Assembly: GCF_000190535.1 (NCBI RefSeq)
Contig: NC_015160.1
Coordinates: 2,728,001-2,792,000 of the forward strand
DNA from: Odoribacter splanchnicus DSM 20712
GTDB taxonomy: Bacteria > Bacteroidota > Bacteroidia > Bacteroidales > Marinifilaceae
DNA: 64,000 nt
Reading direction: 5' to 3'
The notes below the pieces were generated by a model. That model had not been told where the DNA came from and ran no database searches. It saw nothing but the letters and a program-made list of their open reading frames with translations. Each line of letters starts with the position of its first letter. The first letter of the stretch is position 1. Shown piece by piece: positions 9,545-18,341 of the stretch. Position numbers and translations under genes: made by a program.

Positions 9545-10903
9545 TTATTCAAACTTAATTTCACTTTTCGGCAAAGGCAAAACATAAACTTCCTTGCTTC
9601 CTTCTATGTCGGTCCAAAGGATCGTTTTATCGCCCCTGCGTTTGGTCTGGAAAAACTGCTGTCCTTCTCCGTAAAATTCCTTCTGGTATTCTTTAGCCAC
9701 AAAGGCATTTTTCAAGTCGACAGTTGCAACATTTATCACAGAGATATTCCGGGCAACGACCAACTCGTCGACCAAGGGTTTATACTTCGCTTCCTGATCG
9801 GTACATTCGATCGCGATCAAATACATCTCGTACAAACGGATCAACGGCACTTCTTGCAAACCGGCATCAGGCATGCCTTCCTGTTTATATTTCTCCAGAA
9901 TATAGCGGGTTCCCGCTTTTTCGGTAACCTCATTCCATAAATAACGAGGGCGGAAATCGGTAACATCCGACTCGAAAATATCGGTTTTCACCTTGTTTTG
10001 ATCCTGTTGTACTCCACCGGCATTTAAAAAATACCCAGAAACGATATCGTTCAGATTATAGACATGCAAAGAAAAAAGATGCTCCGGGGAAGCAATATTG
10101 TCTTTTGCAGCAAAATCTCCCCCTTGATTCAATCTGAAATTTTTGTTGGCAATAACCCGACCGGCGTACTCCGCTGCTTTGGGTTTATCCTGAATCCACA
10201 GGTAAAAACGGGCTTTCAATGCCAACACCGCCCAATAATTCAAGCGGTTTTGCCGATAACTGAAAAATTCATCGTTCATCCCTTTTTCTTCCACTTCTTT
10301 CAACAGACCTTCGGCCTCATTCAAATCTTTTTCCAGATAGCCCACATACTCTTCCCAGGTATTTACTTCATGATAATTTTTAGATACCGTACGTACATAA
10401 GACAATATCCTGTCTTTTGTCTGTTCACCCGGTATCGGGCCGAACAGCCGCAAAATATCCAGATGGCAGAAAGCCCTCATCGCCAATGCCTCTCCTTTGA
10501 TCAGGTCATGCATATCTGAAGTCAAAACCCCATTATCCACATAATCGAGCAGATTATTGATGTTGACGATCGTATTGTAAAATTTTCCGTAAATCTCTTC
10601 GATCAATTCTTCGACTTCAGTATTTTTATAATCATAAGCGGCGGTATACCCATCGATTGCCTGCGGATTCGTCTTCCAATGCTGAGCCAGATTCTCACAA
10701 AACTCCATGGTCAACGTTTTACCATACAGCTTGCTGTCTTTCAACATAATATAATTACCGATCAAAGCATTCTTAAAACCATTTTCATCCGAAAACATCT
10801 CTTTTTGCTCGACTTTATCTTTCGGATTGACGCTCAACCAATCGCTACATCCGGTTCCTAAGAGGAGGTAGCCTATTATCATATAATAAATCGTCCTTTT
10901 CAT
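9545..10903 (-). CDS. SusD/RagB family outer-membrane nutrient-binding lipoprotein
   Basis: The product has 452 residues. The leader IIGYLLLGTGC gives a lipobox, followed by the SusD hallmark SDWLSVNPKDKVEQKEMFSDENGFKN in part. TPR-like helices follow, with the usual AMRAFCHLDILRLFGPIPGE motif and an RLYEMYLIAIEC-type C-terminal motif. SusD proteins cap the SusC barrel on the cell surface and hand ligands to it. The gene starts 12 bases after susC and precedes the DUF4843 gene by 16 bases, the standard co-transcribed arrangement. The sequence does not show carbohydrate enzymes nearby, so a glycan substrate is not supported. Confidence 0.93.
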   Translation of the reverse strand: MKRTIYYMIIGYLLLGTGCSDWLSVNPKDKVEQKEMFSDENGFKNALIGNYIMLKDSKLYGKTLTMEFCENLAQHWKTNPQAIDGYTAAYDYKNTEVEELIEEIYGKFYNTIVNINNLLDYVDNGVLTSDMHDLIKGEALAMRAFCHLDILRLFGPIPGEQTKDRILSYVRTVSKNYHEVNTWEEYVGYLEKDLNEAEGLLKEVEEKGMNDEFFSYRQNRLNYWAVLALKARFYLWIQDKPKAAEYAGRVIANKNFRLNQGGDFAAKDNIASPEHLFSLHVYNLNDIVSGYFLNAGGVQQDQNKVKTDIFESDVTDFRPRYLWNEVTEKAGTRYILEKYKQEGMPDAGLQEVPLIRLYEMYLIAIECTDQEAKYKPLVDELVVARNISVINVATVDLKNAFVAKEYQKEFYGEGQQFFQTKRRGDKTILWTDIEGSKEVYVLPLPKSEIKFE

Positions 10904-10915
10904 ATTGCTGAAATT

Positions 10916-13900
10916 TTAAAATGTTGCTGAAAGAGAGAAAGTAAACCTCCGGGAAAAAGGATAGGCGATACCTCTTTCCTGTTTGATGCTCGATACGCGG
11001 AATAAATTATCCGTATTAAAAGAGAGAGACAAATATTGGGTTCCCAGGTGTTTTTTCACCCAAGGCTGTAAGAAATCATATTTTATCTGTATGCTCTGAC
11101 ATTCGAGGGTATTCTCTTTTTGCACGAAACGGGATGACATTTGAGTTTCCTGCGTATTCTTGATATCTTTAAAGAAAGTATGATCCCCCGGATTTACCCA
11201 ACGGTCTTTATACACCCTCCGGTCTACATTGTATCTGGTATCCGCATTTTCTACCCGGTCCACCAAGGTTGAATTGTATTGAGATCCTCCCAGACGATAA
11301 CCGAAAGACAGGTTCACACTCAAATCGCGGAAAGTAAACATGGTATTGATGTTCCCTCTGAATTTAGGATCGGTTACTCCACAGGCCACTTTATCACGGG
11401 CATCCCAATTGAATGTGACATTACCGAAGCGGTCGATAAACAATTCCTGTCCGGTACTGGGATCGATCCCCAGCGAAGGGACGACATAGATGGTCCGCAA
11501 AGCCTCTCCTTCCCGATACATGAAATTCGGGTTAGATCCGCCTTGTAATTCCAATTCCTCGTTGGCCACTTTCAATGCCTCGGAGATTTTGACTATCTCG
11601 TTCTTTTCATGAATAAAACTGGCAGATACCGACCAAATGATATTCTTTTCCGTATTCCGGATGGGATATCCTGACAAAGCAACTTCAACTCCCTTATTCT
11701 TCACTTTACCGACATTATCCGTATAACTAGGGAAACCATTCGTCAAGGGAAGGTACATTTCAGACAACAAATTATTAGTCTGATTTGTATATACATCGGC
11801 TGTCACTTTCAAGCGGTTATGGAATGCTCCGACTTCCAATCCGAAGTTCCATTTGTCGGTCTTCTGCCATTCCAAGTCCTCATTGGCCAGACCTTGCAGG
11901 TGGCTTCCAAACCAATACCGATACCGATCGTCGGTATAATATTCATAAGTAGCAAGGGCCTGATAAGCATCGAAATTCACCGATCCGGTCACCGCATAAG
12001 AACCCCGCAATTTCAGACGATCCAGCCACAATATATTTTCCATAAACTTTTCTTTATGAATATTCCAACCGATTCCGAAAGAATAGAAGGGCGCAAAGCG
12101 CTTCGAGCTACCGAACTGGGAGGCCCCGTCCATACGATAAGCCACGTCGGCGAAATAACGATTGTCGTAGATGTAATTCACATTCCCCGTCACACCGATA
12201 CGCCGGTTGAGCGATTCGGATCCGGTAGGTTTTCCATCTTTCTGATACTGAAGAGCCATCGACAAAAATTTAATATTGGATTGGGGAAAACCCTCTACCT
12301 GAAAAGTATAAGAATGCGATTTTTCCTGAGCAACATTGTAATCCAAACCGACATAGAGCTCGTGTTTTTCTTTAAAGTTACGGGAATAGCTTAAAGTCAG
12401 ACTCCAATCATAACTAAAGCTTTTCCCTGAAGAATAGATATATTCTCCTTTACGGAAAATCTGTTCATCCGAATAATCCTTAAATTTGGTATGGTCGGCA
12501 GGTTTAAAATTATCATAATCATTCACCTGTTTCGATAATCCGATGCGTGAACGTAAAGTCAGGCTTTCCCAAGGTTTCCATTCTACATCGAAATTATTGG
12601 TAATAGTCGTATAGGTTTTTTTATCGACCAAATCGAGCGTAGCATTGTAAAGCGGATTTTCAGGGGCTGTAGTCCAAAAATCTCCTTTTTGTTCGAGTTC
12701 TTTCAACACTTTACCGTCTTCTCCGCGTTCCCGCCAGTAAGGGTTGAGTTTCACATACTGATCGAAAGATCCGTAAGGTGATTCATTCGATTCACTCAAT
12801 CCGACTTCGAGGTTATTGCGGAACAATAATTTTCCTTGCTGGTACATCAGATTAATATTTCCATTAAAGGTTTTCCGGTCGGACCCTTTCATCACCCCCA
12901 GGATATCGTTATATTGAACAGAAGCAGAATAACGGAAGCCGTCATTCCCACCTCCTTCCAAACGCAGGTTGTGCTTGTGACCGACACCCGTACGCAAAGG
13001 CTTCGACAACCAATAGGTATCGACTCCCCGTTCTATTTCCTGTTTGATTCTGGCCTGCCTTTTCCTCAACGCCATTTCTATATGGGCCCATTCGTCTTTA
13101 TACAAACCGGCATTCTCTTCCAACTGAAGTTTTTCGGCAGCATTCAATACATCGTAATCGCTCAGATCAGGCACCTCGATATTCACACTTCCCCGATAAG
13201 ACAACCTCAATTTTCCAGCCTCGGGTTGTTTAGTCTCGATGACAATCACTCCATTAGCTCCCCGGGATCCATAAATCGCGGTAGCCGAACCGTCTTTCAA
13301 CAAAGTCACTGAACTAATATCCTCGTCGTTTAAATCCAGCATCCGGGTGAGACTGATCTCAAAACCATCCAGGATTATCAAGGGAGTATTCAAATCTACT
13401 TTCGTTTCATTTTTCAGGTCCTCTACCGTCGGTAAACTGGAAGTTCCCCGGATCTGTACTTCCGGTAAATGGTTCGGATCTGCCCCATAGACATTGTTTT
13501 CGATAATATTGAAGGTCGGATCGATATTTTTCAACGTAGATAATAAATTACGTCCCCGAAAAGATTTCAGTTCTTTCTCCGTAATTGTCGATACCGAACC
13601 GGTAAAACTCTCCTGAGATTTCTTAAAAATACCGGTTACCACAACTTCATCCATTTCGGCCACTTCCTCCTCTAATTTTATTTTCAATTCACTTTGGCCA
13701 TTATACCGAACTTCCAAGGGTTTCATCCCGACAAAAGAAAAAGCCAATACAACCTCTTTGGTATCGGGTAATTCGAAACGGAATTTACCGTTCACATCGG
13801 TAGAGACTCCGAGCTGAGTTCCTTTGATCCGTACGGTTACACCAGGCAAGGGTGTACCCCGGACATCCGTTACCTGTCCCTGGATAACCTGTACCTGTTT

Positions 13901-14275
13901 CGTCTGGGTAACCTCATCGAGTTTACGGATAATAATGGTCTTATCCGTAATATCGTACACCAGCTTCGTCCCTTGTAAACAGTTTTTCAATACCTCCTCG
14001 ATCGTTGCATCCTTCATTTGTACATTCCGTTGAGTGATCCCTACCAAATCGGCATCACTATACACAAAACTAAAGTCAGAATGAAGGCGGATTTCCTGAA
14101 TCACTTCTTTGAGGGTTGCATTTTGTAAATTCAGGTCCAAACGCAACTGTTGTGCATAGACATTTGCTTTTATCTGCAAGGTCAATAGCAGTAAAAAAAT
14201 AAAACTCGCTTTCATCACTAAAAAATGAATGATTTTTCTACACCCCGGACTAGGGTATAAAGACTTTTTTTTCAT
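10916..14275 (-). CDS. SusC/RagA family TonB-dependent transporter with STN signalling domain
   Basis: I place the start at the ATG at 14275 (MKKKSLYP...), giving 1119 residues; an upstream ATG at 14299 would add eight. After the signal peptide comes an STN (secretin/TonB short N-terminal) domain at about 45-110 (LRLDLNLQNATLKEVIQEI), a carboxypeptidase-regulatory-like CNA domain (VTDVRGTPLPGVTVRIKGT), the plug (ILDGFEISLTRMLDLNDEDIS, SVTLLKDGSATAIYGSRGAN) and a 22-strand barrel ending in an aromatic residue (FSLSATF). The STN domain means the protein can signal through the FecR protein encoded next to it, as in FecA-type transducers. It imports the SusD-captured substrate using TonB energy. 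Confidence 0.94.
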   Translation of the reverse strand: MKKKSLYPSPGCRKIIHFLVMKASFIFLLLLTLQIKANVYAQQLRLDLNLQNATLKEVIQEIRLHSDFSFVYSDADLVGITQRNVQMKDATIEEVLKNCLQGTKLVYDITDKTIIIRKLDEVTQTKQVQVIQGQVTDVRGTPLPGVTVRIKGTQLGVSTDVNGKFRFELPDTKEVVLAFSFVGMKPLEVRYNGQSELKIKLEEEVAEMDEVVVTGIFKKSQESFTGSVSTITEKELKSFRGRNLLSTLKNIDPTFNIIENNVYGADPNHLPEVQIRGTSSLPTVEDLKNETKVDLNTPLIILDGFEISLTRMLDLNDEDISSVTLLKDGSATAIYGSRGANGVIVIETKQPEAGKLRLSYRGSVNIEVPDLSDYDVLNAAEKLQLEENAGLYKDEWAHIEMALRKRQARIKQEIERGVDTYWLSKPLRTGVGHKHNLRLEGGGNDGFRYSASVQYNDILGVMKGSDRKTFNGNINLMYQQGKLLFRNNLEVGLSESNESPYGSFDQYVKLNPYWRERGEDGKVLKELEQKGDFWTTAPENPLYNATLDLVDKKTYTTITNNFDVEWKPWESLTLRSRIGLSKQVNDYDNFKPADHTKFKDYSDEQIFRKGEYIYSSGKSFSYDWSLTLSYSRNFKEKHELYVGLDYNVAQEKSHSYTFQVEGFPQSNIKFLSMALQYQKDGKPTGSESLNRRIGVTGNVNYIYDNRYFADVAYRMDGASQFGSSKRFAPFYSFGIGWNIHKEKFMENILWLDRLKLRGSYAVTGSVNFDAYQALATYEYYTDDRYRYWFGSHLQGLANEDLEWQKTDKWNFGLEVGAFHNRLKVTADVYTNQTNNLLSEMYLPLTNGFPSYTDNVGKVKNKGVEVALSGYPIRNTEKNIIWSVSASFIHEKNEIVKISEALKVANEELELQGGSNPNFMYREGEALRTIYVVPSLGIDPSTGQELFIDRFGNVTFNWDARDKVACGVTDPKFRGNINTMFTFRDLSVNLSFGYRLGGSQYNSTLVDRVENADTRYNVDRRVYKDRWVNPGDHTFFKDIKNTQETQMSSRFVQKENTLECQSIQIKYDFLQPWVKKHLGTQYLSLSFNTDNLFRVSSIKQERGIAYPFSRRFTFSLSATF

Positions 14276-14369
14276 AATTTTGTATTTAAAGTTCAACAAA
14301 CGCTCATTATCTGTTAGCAGCAGAAATGAACATGAATTTCAGGGCAGTGTTAGCAGCACTGCCTTTGTA

Positions 14370-15533
14370 TTATCTGACAATCACTGTATTTTTATTTATT
14401 TCGAATTGTATTTTTCCTGTACTCTGCATTAGTTCCAGTACCTGAGCAAATTTCTCATGCTTCCGGATATTCAAAGAAAAAGGTATTTCTTTTGCTGCGG
14501 AAGTGGCATAAAACACCTCGAATGAATACCAACGCCCCAAGTCTTTCAAAATCCGCTCTAATGAACAATTATCGAACACCAATCGTCCGTCTTTCCAACC
14601 CACAAACAACTCAGTATCCACAGCAGCCACTTTCACGGCCTCTGTTTGTTTATCGAACACAGCTTGCTCCGAAGGTTTCAACTCATACACCTGTTTCCCG
14701 GCCGACACATTTACCCGGCCCGAGACCAGGGTCGTACGAATTTCTCTTTCATCGGCATAAGCCCTGATACCGAAAGTAGTGCCCAACACGTTGACCTGCA
14801 TACCGCCGATATCGACGACAAACGGTTTCTCCGGATTTCGTTTTACCTCGAAATAAGCTTCTCCTTCCAATTTCACTTTGCGCAGATCGCCCGAAAACAG
14901 TACGGGATATTTCAAGCTGGATTCGGCATTCAAAAACACCTTCGAGCCATCGGCTAAAACCAAAGTATACTCTCCTCCCCGGGGCACTTTTAAGGTATGA
15001 TATTCTTCCCCTCCCTTTACTCCCTCTTCACAATATTTCAAAGAATCGGACCTCACCTCCCAATGTCCCCCCTGTATTTGTCCCCGGACAGCTGTTTCCC
15101 CCAAATCGATACTCGTTCCGTCGGCCAACTCGAGCACGGCATAGGATTTCCCAGGAATAAAAGGTACTGAAACAAGCGTTTTTTCTTGAGGAGTACGACT
15201 CAATTTTATAAAATAACCACTGGCAATCAATAAAGGGAGAAAGATGGCTGCGGCATAACGATACCAGCGGATCGTTCTCTTGCCCCTGTCCCGACCGACC
15301 GTTCTTTGCCGGATGATCTCCCATTCGGATTGGGTATCGGATTCATTTTTCACAAAACGACCTATACTCCGTTGCCAATGGGCAGAGGATAACAAACGCC
15401 GAAAAAGAAGTTCATGTGCTTCAGATGCAGCACGCCATCGCTCAAGCTCCCGGCTTTCTTCTTCATTCAATTGATCCCGGAGATAACGGAATATCAATCG
15501 GCTCAGGTGTCGTTGTGTTTTAATATTCATCAC
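14370..15533 (-). CDS. FecR family transmembrane anti-sigma regulator
   Basis: The product has 387 residues. A cytoplasmic N-terminal region of about 90 residues (ERWRAASEAHELLFRRL) would bind the sigma factor. One membrane span lies at about 92-112 (YAAAIFLPLLIASGYFI), followed by a FecR domain (VPRGGEYTLVLADGSKVFLNAESS..., GEAYFEVKRNPEKPF, VNVLGTTFGIRAY) and a C-terminal DUF4974-type domain (FDNCSLERILKDLGRWYSFEV). The C-terminal part should contact the STN domain of the adjacent SusC. Located between the sigma and susC genes, it forms the middle relay of a cell-surface signalling system. Confidence 0.93.
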   Translation of the reverse strand: MMNIKTQRHLSRLIFRYLRDQLNEEESRELERWRAASEAHELLFRRLLSSAHWQRSIGRFVKNESDTQSEWEIIRQRTVGRDRGKRTIRWYRYAAAIFLPLLIASGYFIKLSRTPQEKTLVSVPFIPGKSYAVLELADGTSIDLGETAVRGQIQGGHWEVRSDSLKYCEEGVKGGEEYHTLKVPRGGEYTLVLADGSKVFLNAESSLKYPVLFSGDLRKVKLEGEAYFEVKRNPEKPFVVDIGGMQVNVLGTTFGIRAYADEREIRTTLVSGRVNVSAGKQVYELKPSEQAVFDKQTEAVKVAAVDTELFVGWKDGRLVFDNCSLERILKDLGRWYSFEVFYATSAAKEIPFSLNIRKHEKFAQVLELMQSTGKIQFEINKNTVIVR

Positions 15534-15828
15534 TTCAATCGCAGGTTGTTTCTATTATAACACGCAATCCCTGCTTTGGTGTAATATAAAAAGTCATTTT
15601 TTTTAATTTTAACTAAAAAATAGAAGTTGCAAGGGTTGCAGAAATTTAAGCCGACGAGTAGTTTTTGTTAAAAAACTTTCAGTTTGCCGAGACTCACTTC
15701 ATGCCCGTCGAGAGCCCCCAGACCTGTGTAGAATAATCTTTAATTCAATGATTCCCGACAGAAATCGAAAGATTGGTCATGCAATATCGACCCGGAAATA
15801 TAGCCCCATGCCCCGTCCCTGTGGTTTA
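15534..15828. other. 295-base spacer between sigma and fecR genes
   Basis: No frame here looks coding on either strand. The part nearest fecR (15560-15650) is AT-rich and could hold the promoter used by the sigma factor, but I cannot define its boxes. No hairpin followed by a U-run is obvious. Confidence 0.4.
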
Positions 15829-16389
15829 TTAAGGAAATTGACAAAGAACCAGTAAGGAAAGAATATGTTTCAGGCGCTCACGCATATAATGGTTGGCATT
15901 ATTCTTATGTTTTTTGACGGTATTTACGGTAATCTGAAGGATCTCGGCTATTTCTTCATGTTTTTTCCCTTCAAGGCTCAGGCGGTATACCTCCCGGCAA
16001 GCCGGAGGAAGTTCATTGAAAACTCCTAATAATAATTCGAATAATTCGGTTTCCAGGATATGATCCCAAAAAGATTCCAGTTCTTCTTCGTGGAGAGCCA
16101 CTTCGGCATAACGATCTTTCACTCCCTGATGCCGGATCGTATTCAGACAACTATTTTTTACAGCCTTATACAAAAAAGCTTTGATCGTTTCTTCTGTTTT
16201 AAAATCAACTCTTTTCTCCCATAGACAAACAAACACATCCTGTACGATATCGTCGATCACCTCTCCCTCCTCGACATATTTCGCAGCAAAATAACGTAAA
16301 GCAGGAGCATATTTTTCATATAATATACGAAAAGCCTTTTCCTGTCCTACCGAAAAATCCCGGATAATATGTTCGTTTATACTTCCCAA
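15829..16389 (-). CDS. ECF RNA polymerase sigma-70 factor (SusC/FecR-linked)
   Basis: The product has 186 residues. Region 2 occupies about residues 10-80 (ALRYFAAKYVEEGEVIDDIVQDVFVCLWEKR) and region 4 about 125-178 (LPPACREVYRLSLEGKKHEEIAEILQITVNTVKKHKNNANHYMRE), a helix-turn-helix for -35 recognition. The layout sigma-FecR-SusC is the one known for Bacteroidetes TonB-dependent regulatory loci; the sigma factor probably activates the genes from susC to the S9 peptidase when substrate is bound. A 295-base spacer separates it from fecR, so the downstream genes likely have their own promoter. Confidence 0.93.
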   Translation of the reverse strand: MGSINEHIIRDFSVGQEKAFRILYEKYAPALRYFAAKYVEEGEVIDDIVQDVFVCLWEKRVDFKTEETIKAFLYKAVKNSCLNTIRHQGVKDRYAEVALHEEELESFWDHILETELFELLLGVFNELPPACREVYRLSLEGKKHEEIAEILQITVNTVKKHKNNANHYMRERLKHILSLLVLCQFP

Positions 16390-16555
16390 GTCTGCCGTTT
16401 AAAAGAGTTATTCACCGATTCTATTTTTGCAAAAGTGATAAAAAATCTACCGACACCGAAATTTTCGAGTCAAAACAACGGCTAAAAATATAAATTAAAT
16501 TCAAAATATACCGATTCTCTTTTGTTTTTGTATTTTTACCGTCAAAGAGACAACT

Positions 16556-17638
16556 ATGGAGGTAAAAACGATATTGGGAAAACAGGAACTTAGCAAAACA
16601 GATTTAGTGGCGTTGTTGGATTGCCGGGATACAACGGAAGCAGAATTATTCCGGCATAGCCGACAGCTTCGGGATGCGACCATAGGGAACGGCGTTCATA
16701 TGCGAGGCCTGATCGAGATTTCGAATGTATGCATCAAAGATTGCCTTTATTGTGGGATCCGGAAATCGAACAGCCAGGCCCAGCGCTACGAGCTGAACGA
16801 TGAAGAAATCGTCGAAGCAGCTATCTTTGCTTACCGGAATCACTATGGTTCGGTGGTGTTACAAGGTGGCGAACGCCATGATCCGGCTTTTATCCTACGC
16901 ATCGAACGGCTCGTCAGGGAGATCAAACACCTGAGTAACCAGCGTTTGGGGATCACTCTCTCGCTGGGAGAACAAACCGAAGACACCTACCGGAGATGGT
17001 TCGATGCAGGAGCTCACCGCTATCTGCTCCGGATCGAAACTTCGAACGAATCACTCTACCGAAAAATTCATCCTGCCGGCCAGCTCCATGATTTTCACAC
17101 CCGGCTGGAATGTATCCGCAGCCTTCAGCGTTGCGGTTACCAAACCGGTACAGGAGTGATGATCGGACTTCCTTTTCAAACGACCGGAGATCTGGCCGAC
17201 GATTTGCTTTTTTTGAAATCGATGGATATCGACATGGTGGGTATGGGACCTTATCTGGAACACCGGGATACTCCCCTATGGCGATACCGGGAAGCCCTTC
17301 CTTCCCAACAGGAACGTTTAAGATTAGGACTGCATATGGTCAGTTGTCTCCGGCTGTTGATGCCTGATATCAATATCGCCGCGACGACAGCTTTACAGGC
17401 AATCGACCCGGAGGGACGGGAAAAAGCGCTGGAAATCGGTGCCAACGTAATCATGCCTAATATCACTCCCCTCGGCAACCGGGGCAACTACCGCCTCTAT
17501 GAGAATAAGCCGGGCATGGATGAAGGAGCCGAGGAATCGACACGCCGGTTGATGGAAAGCGTCAAGCGAAGCGGATGCGAAATACAACTGGATACGTGGG
17601 GAGATTCCCTACACTTTCAGAACAGAGTGAAAAAATAG
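16556..17638 (+). CDS. hydE: [FeFe]-hydrogenase maturation radical SAM protein HydE
   Basis: The product has 360 residues. The radical SAM cluster motif C-x3-C-x2-C is at Cys59/63/66 (VCIKDCLYCGIR), followed by the HydE-typical VLQGGE and SLGEQTEDTYRRWFDAGAHRYLLRIETSN strands and a C-terminal NIMPNITP-like motif (ANVIMPNITPLGNRGNY). HydE makes part of the H-cluster diiron subsite together with HydF and HydG. It is transcribed away from the sigma gene with a 166-base intergenic region. hydF, hydG and a hydrogenase are not in this window. The stop codon is one base from the convergent LysE-family stop, leaving no room for a separate terminator. Confidence 0.9.
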   Translation: MEVKTILGKQELSKTDLVALLDCRDTTEAELFRHSRQLRDATIGNGVHMRGLIEISNVCIKDCLYCGIRKSNSQAQRYELNDEEIVEAAIFAYRNHYGSVVLQGGERHDPAFILRIERLVREIKHLSNQRLGITLSLGEQTEDTYRRWFDAGAHRYLLRIETSNESLYRKIHPAGQLHDFHTRLECIRSLQRCGYQTGTGVMIGLPFQTTGDLADDLLFLKSMDIDMVGMGPYLEHRDTPLWRYREALPSQQERLRLGLHMVSCLRLLMPDINIAATTALQAIDPEGREKALEIGANVIMPNITPLGNRGNYRLYENKPGMDEGAEESTRRLMESVKRSGCEIQLDTWGDSLHFQNRVKK

Positions 17639-17639
17639 G

Positions 17640-18296
17640 TCAGGCTGCGGGCAACAAAGACCGGAAAGGCTCGAAAGCAGCTAAAATCACCAAGCCTCCC
17701 AACACGGTGATCAATACCCCGGACACCCGGTTGATGGTGATCAATACCCGAAGCCGGAATTTCTTCCGGAAAATGTTCACCAGCGTCGAAAGCGTATACC
17801 ACCACAAACCACCGCCGATCACCACGCCGGACAAAACAAACAATTCGATCCGATACGAAGGATCATCTCCGAAAACCGAAGCACCGGCAAAGACAGCCAT
17901 AAAAACGACAATAGCCACCGGATTAGAAACAGTCAGAAAAAAAAGGGTCAGAAAATCACCCAGCAACCCTTTTTTAGTGACCCGCTTTTTCATCCGGATT
18001 TGCTTCAAGGGATTATCGAAATAGATTTTCAATCCTACGATAATCAGAAAAATTCCCCCGATGATCTGTAGGATCAACTCGTGAGTCTGTATGACATTGA
18101 TCACGAATCCTAATCCGAAAGCCGCCACCGTAGCATAAAAAAGATCTGCACAGGCCGCTCCCATTCCGGCGACAAAACCGGCTAAAGCTCCTTTCTGTAA
18201 TGTCTTTTGTATAATCAGTACACCCATCGGACCGAGTGGCACCGACACCATCAGTCCGATCAGTATTCCTCTGAAAATATAAACAACATCATACAT
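17640..18296 (-). CDS. LysE/RhtB-family amino-acid exporter
   Basis: I use the ATG at 18296 (MYDVVYIFRGILIG), giving 218 residues; a TTG at 18305 is possible but weaker. The protein has about six hydrophobic spans, with the family signature GLMVSVPLGPMGVLIIQKTL near the N-terminus and GGIFLIIVGLKIYF in the third span. The family exports amino acids or related small metabolites across the inner membrane; the substrate cannot be read from sequence. A TAnnTTTG box lies only seven bases before the ATG, so the message may be nearly leaderless. It is tail-to-tail with hydE. Confidence 0.86.
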   Translation of the reverse strand: MYDVVYIFRGILIGLMVSVPLGPMGVLIIQKTLQKGALAGFVAGMGAACADLFYATVAAFGLGFVINVIQTHELILQIIGGIFLIIVGLKIYFDNPLKQIRMKKRVTKKGLLGDFLTLFFLTVSNPVAIVVFMAVFAGASVFGDDPSYRIELFVLSGVVIGGGLWWYTLSTLVNIFRKKFRLRVLITINRVSGVLITVLGGLVILAAFEPFRSLLPAA

Positions 18297-18302
18297 GCTC
18301 TT

Positions 18303-18310
18303 CAAAGTTA
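18303..18310 (-). promoter_or_regulatory. Candidate -7 box (TAACTTTG) just before the LysE-family ATG
   Basis: The minus strand reads TAACTTTG, ending seven bases before the ATG at 18296. If functional, transcription would start at or within a few bases of the start codon. No firm -33 box was found. Confidence 0.4.
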
Positions 18311-18341
18311 AAATACACCTTATAAACGCTATAATCCGGAC

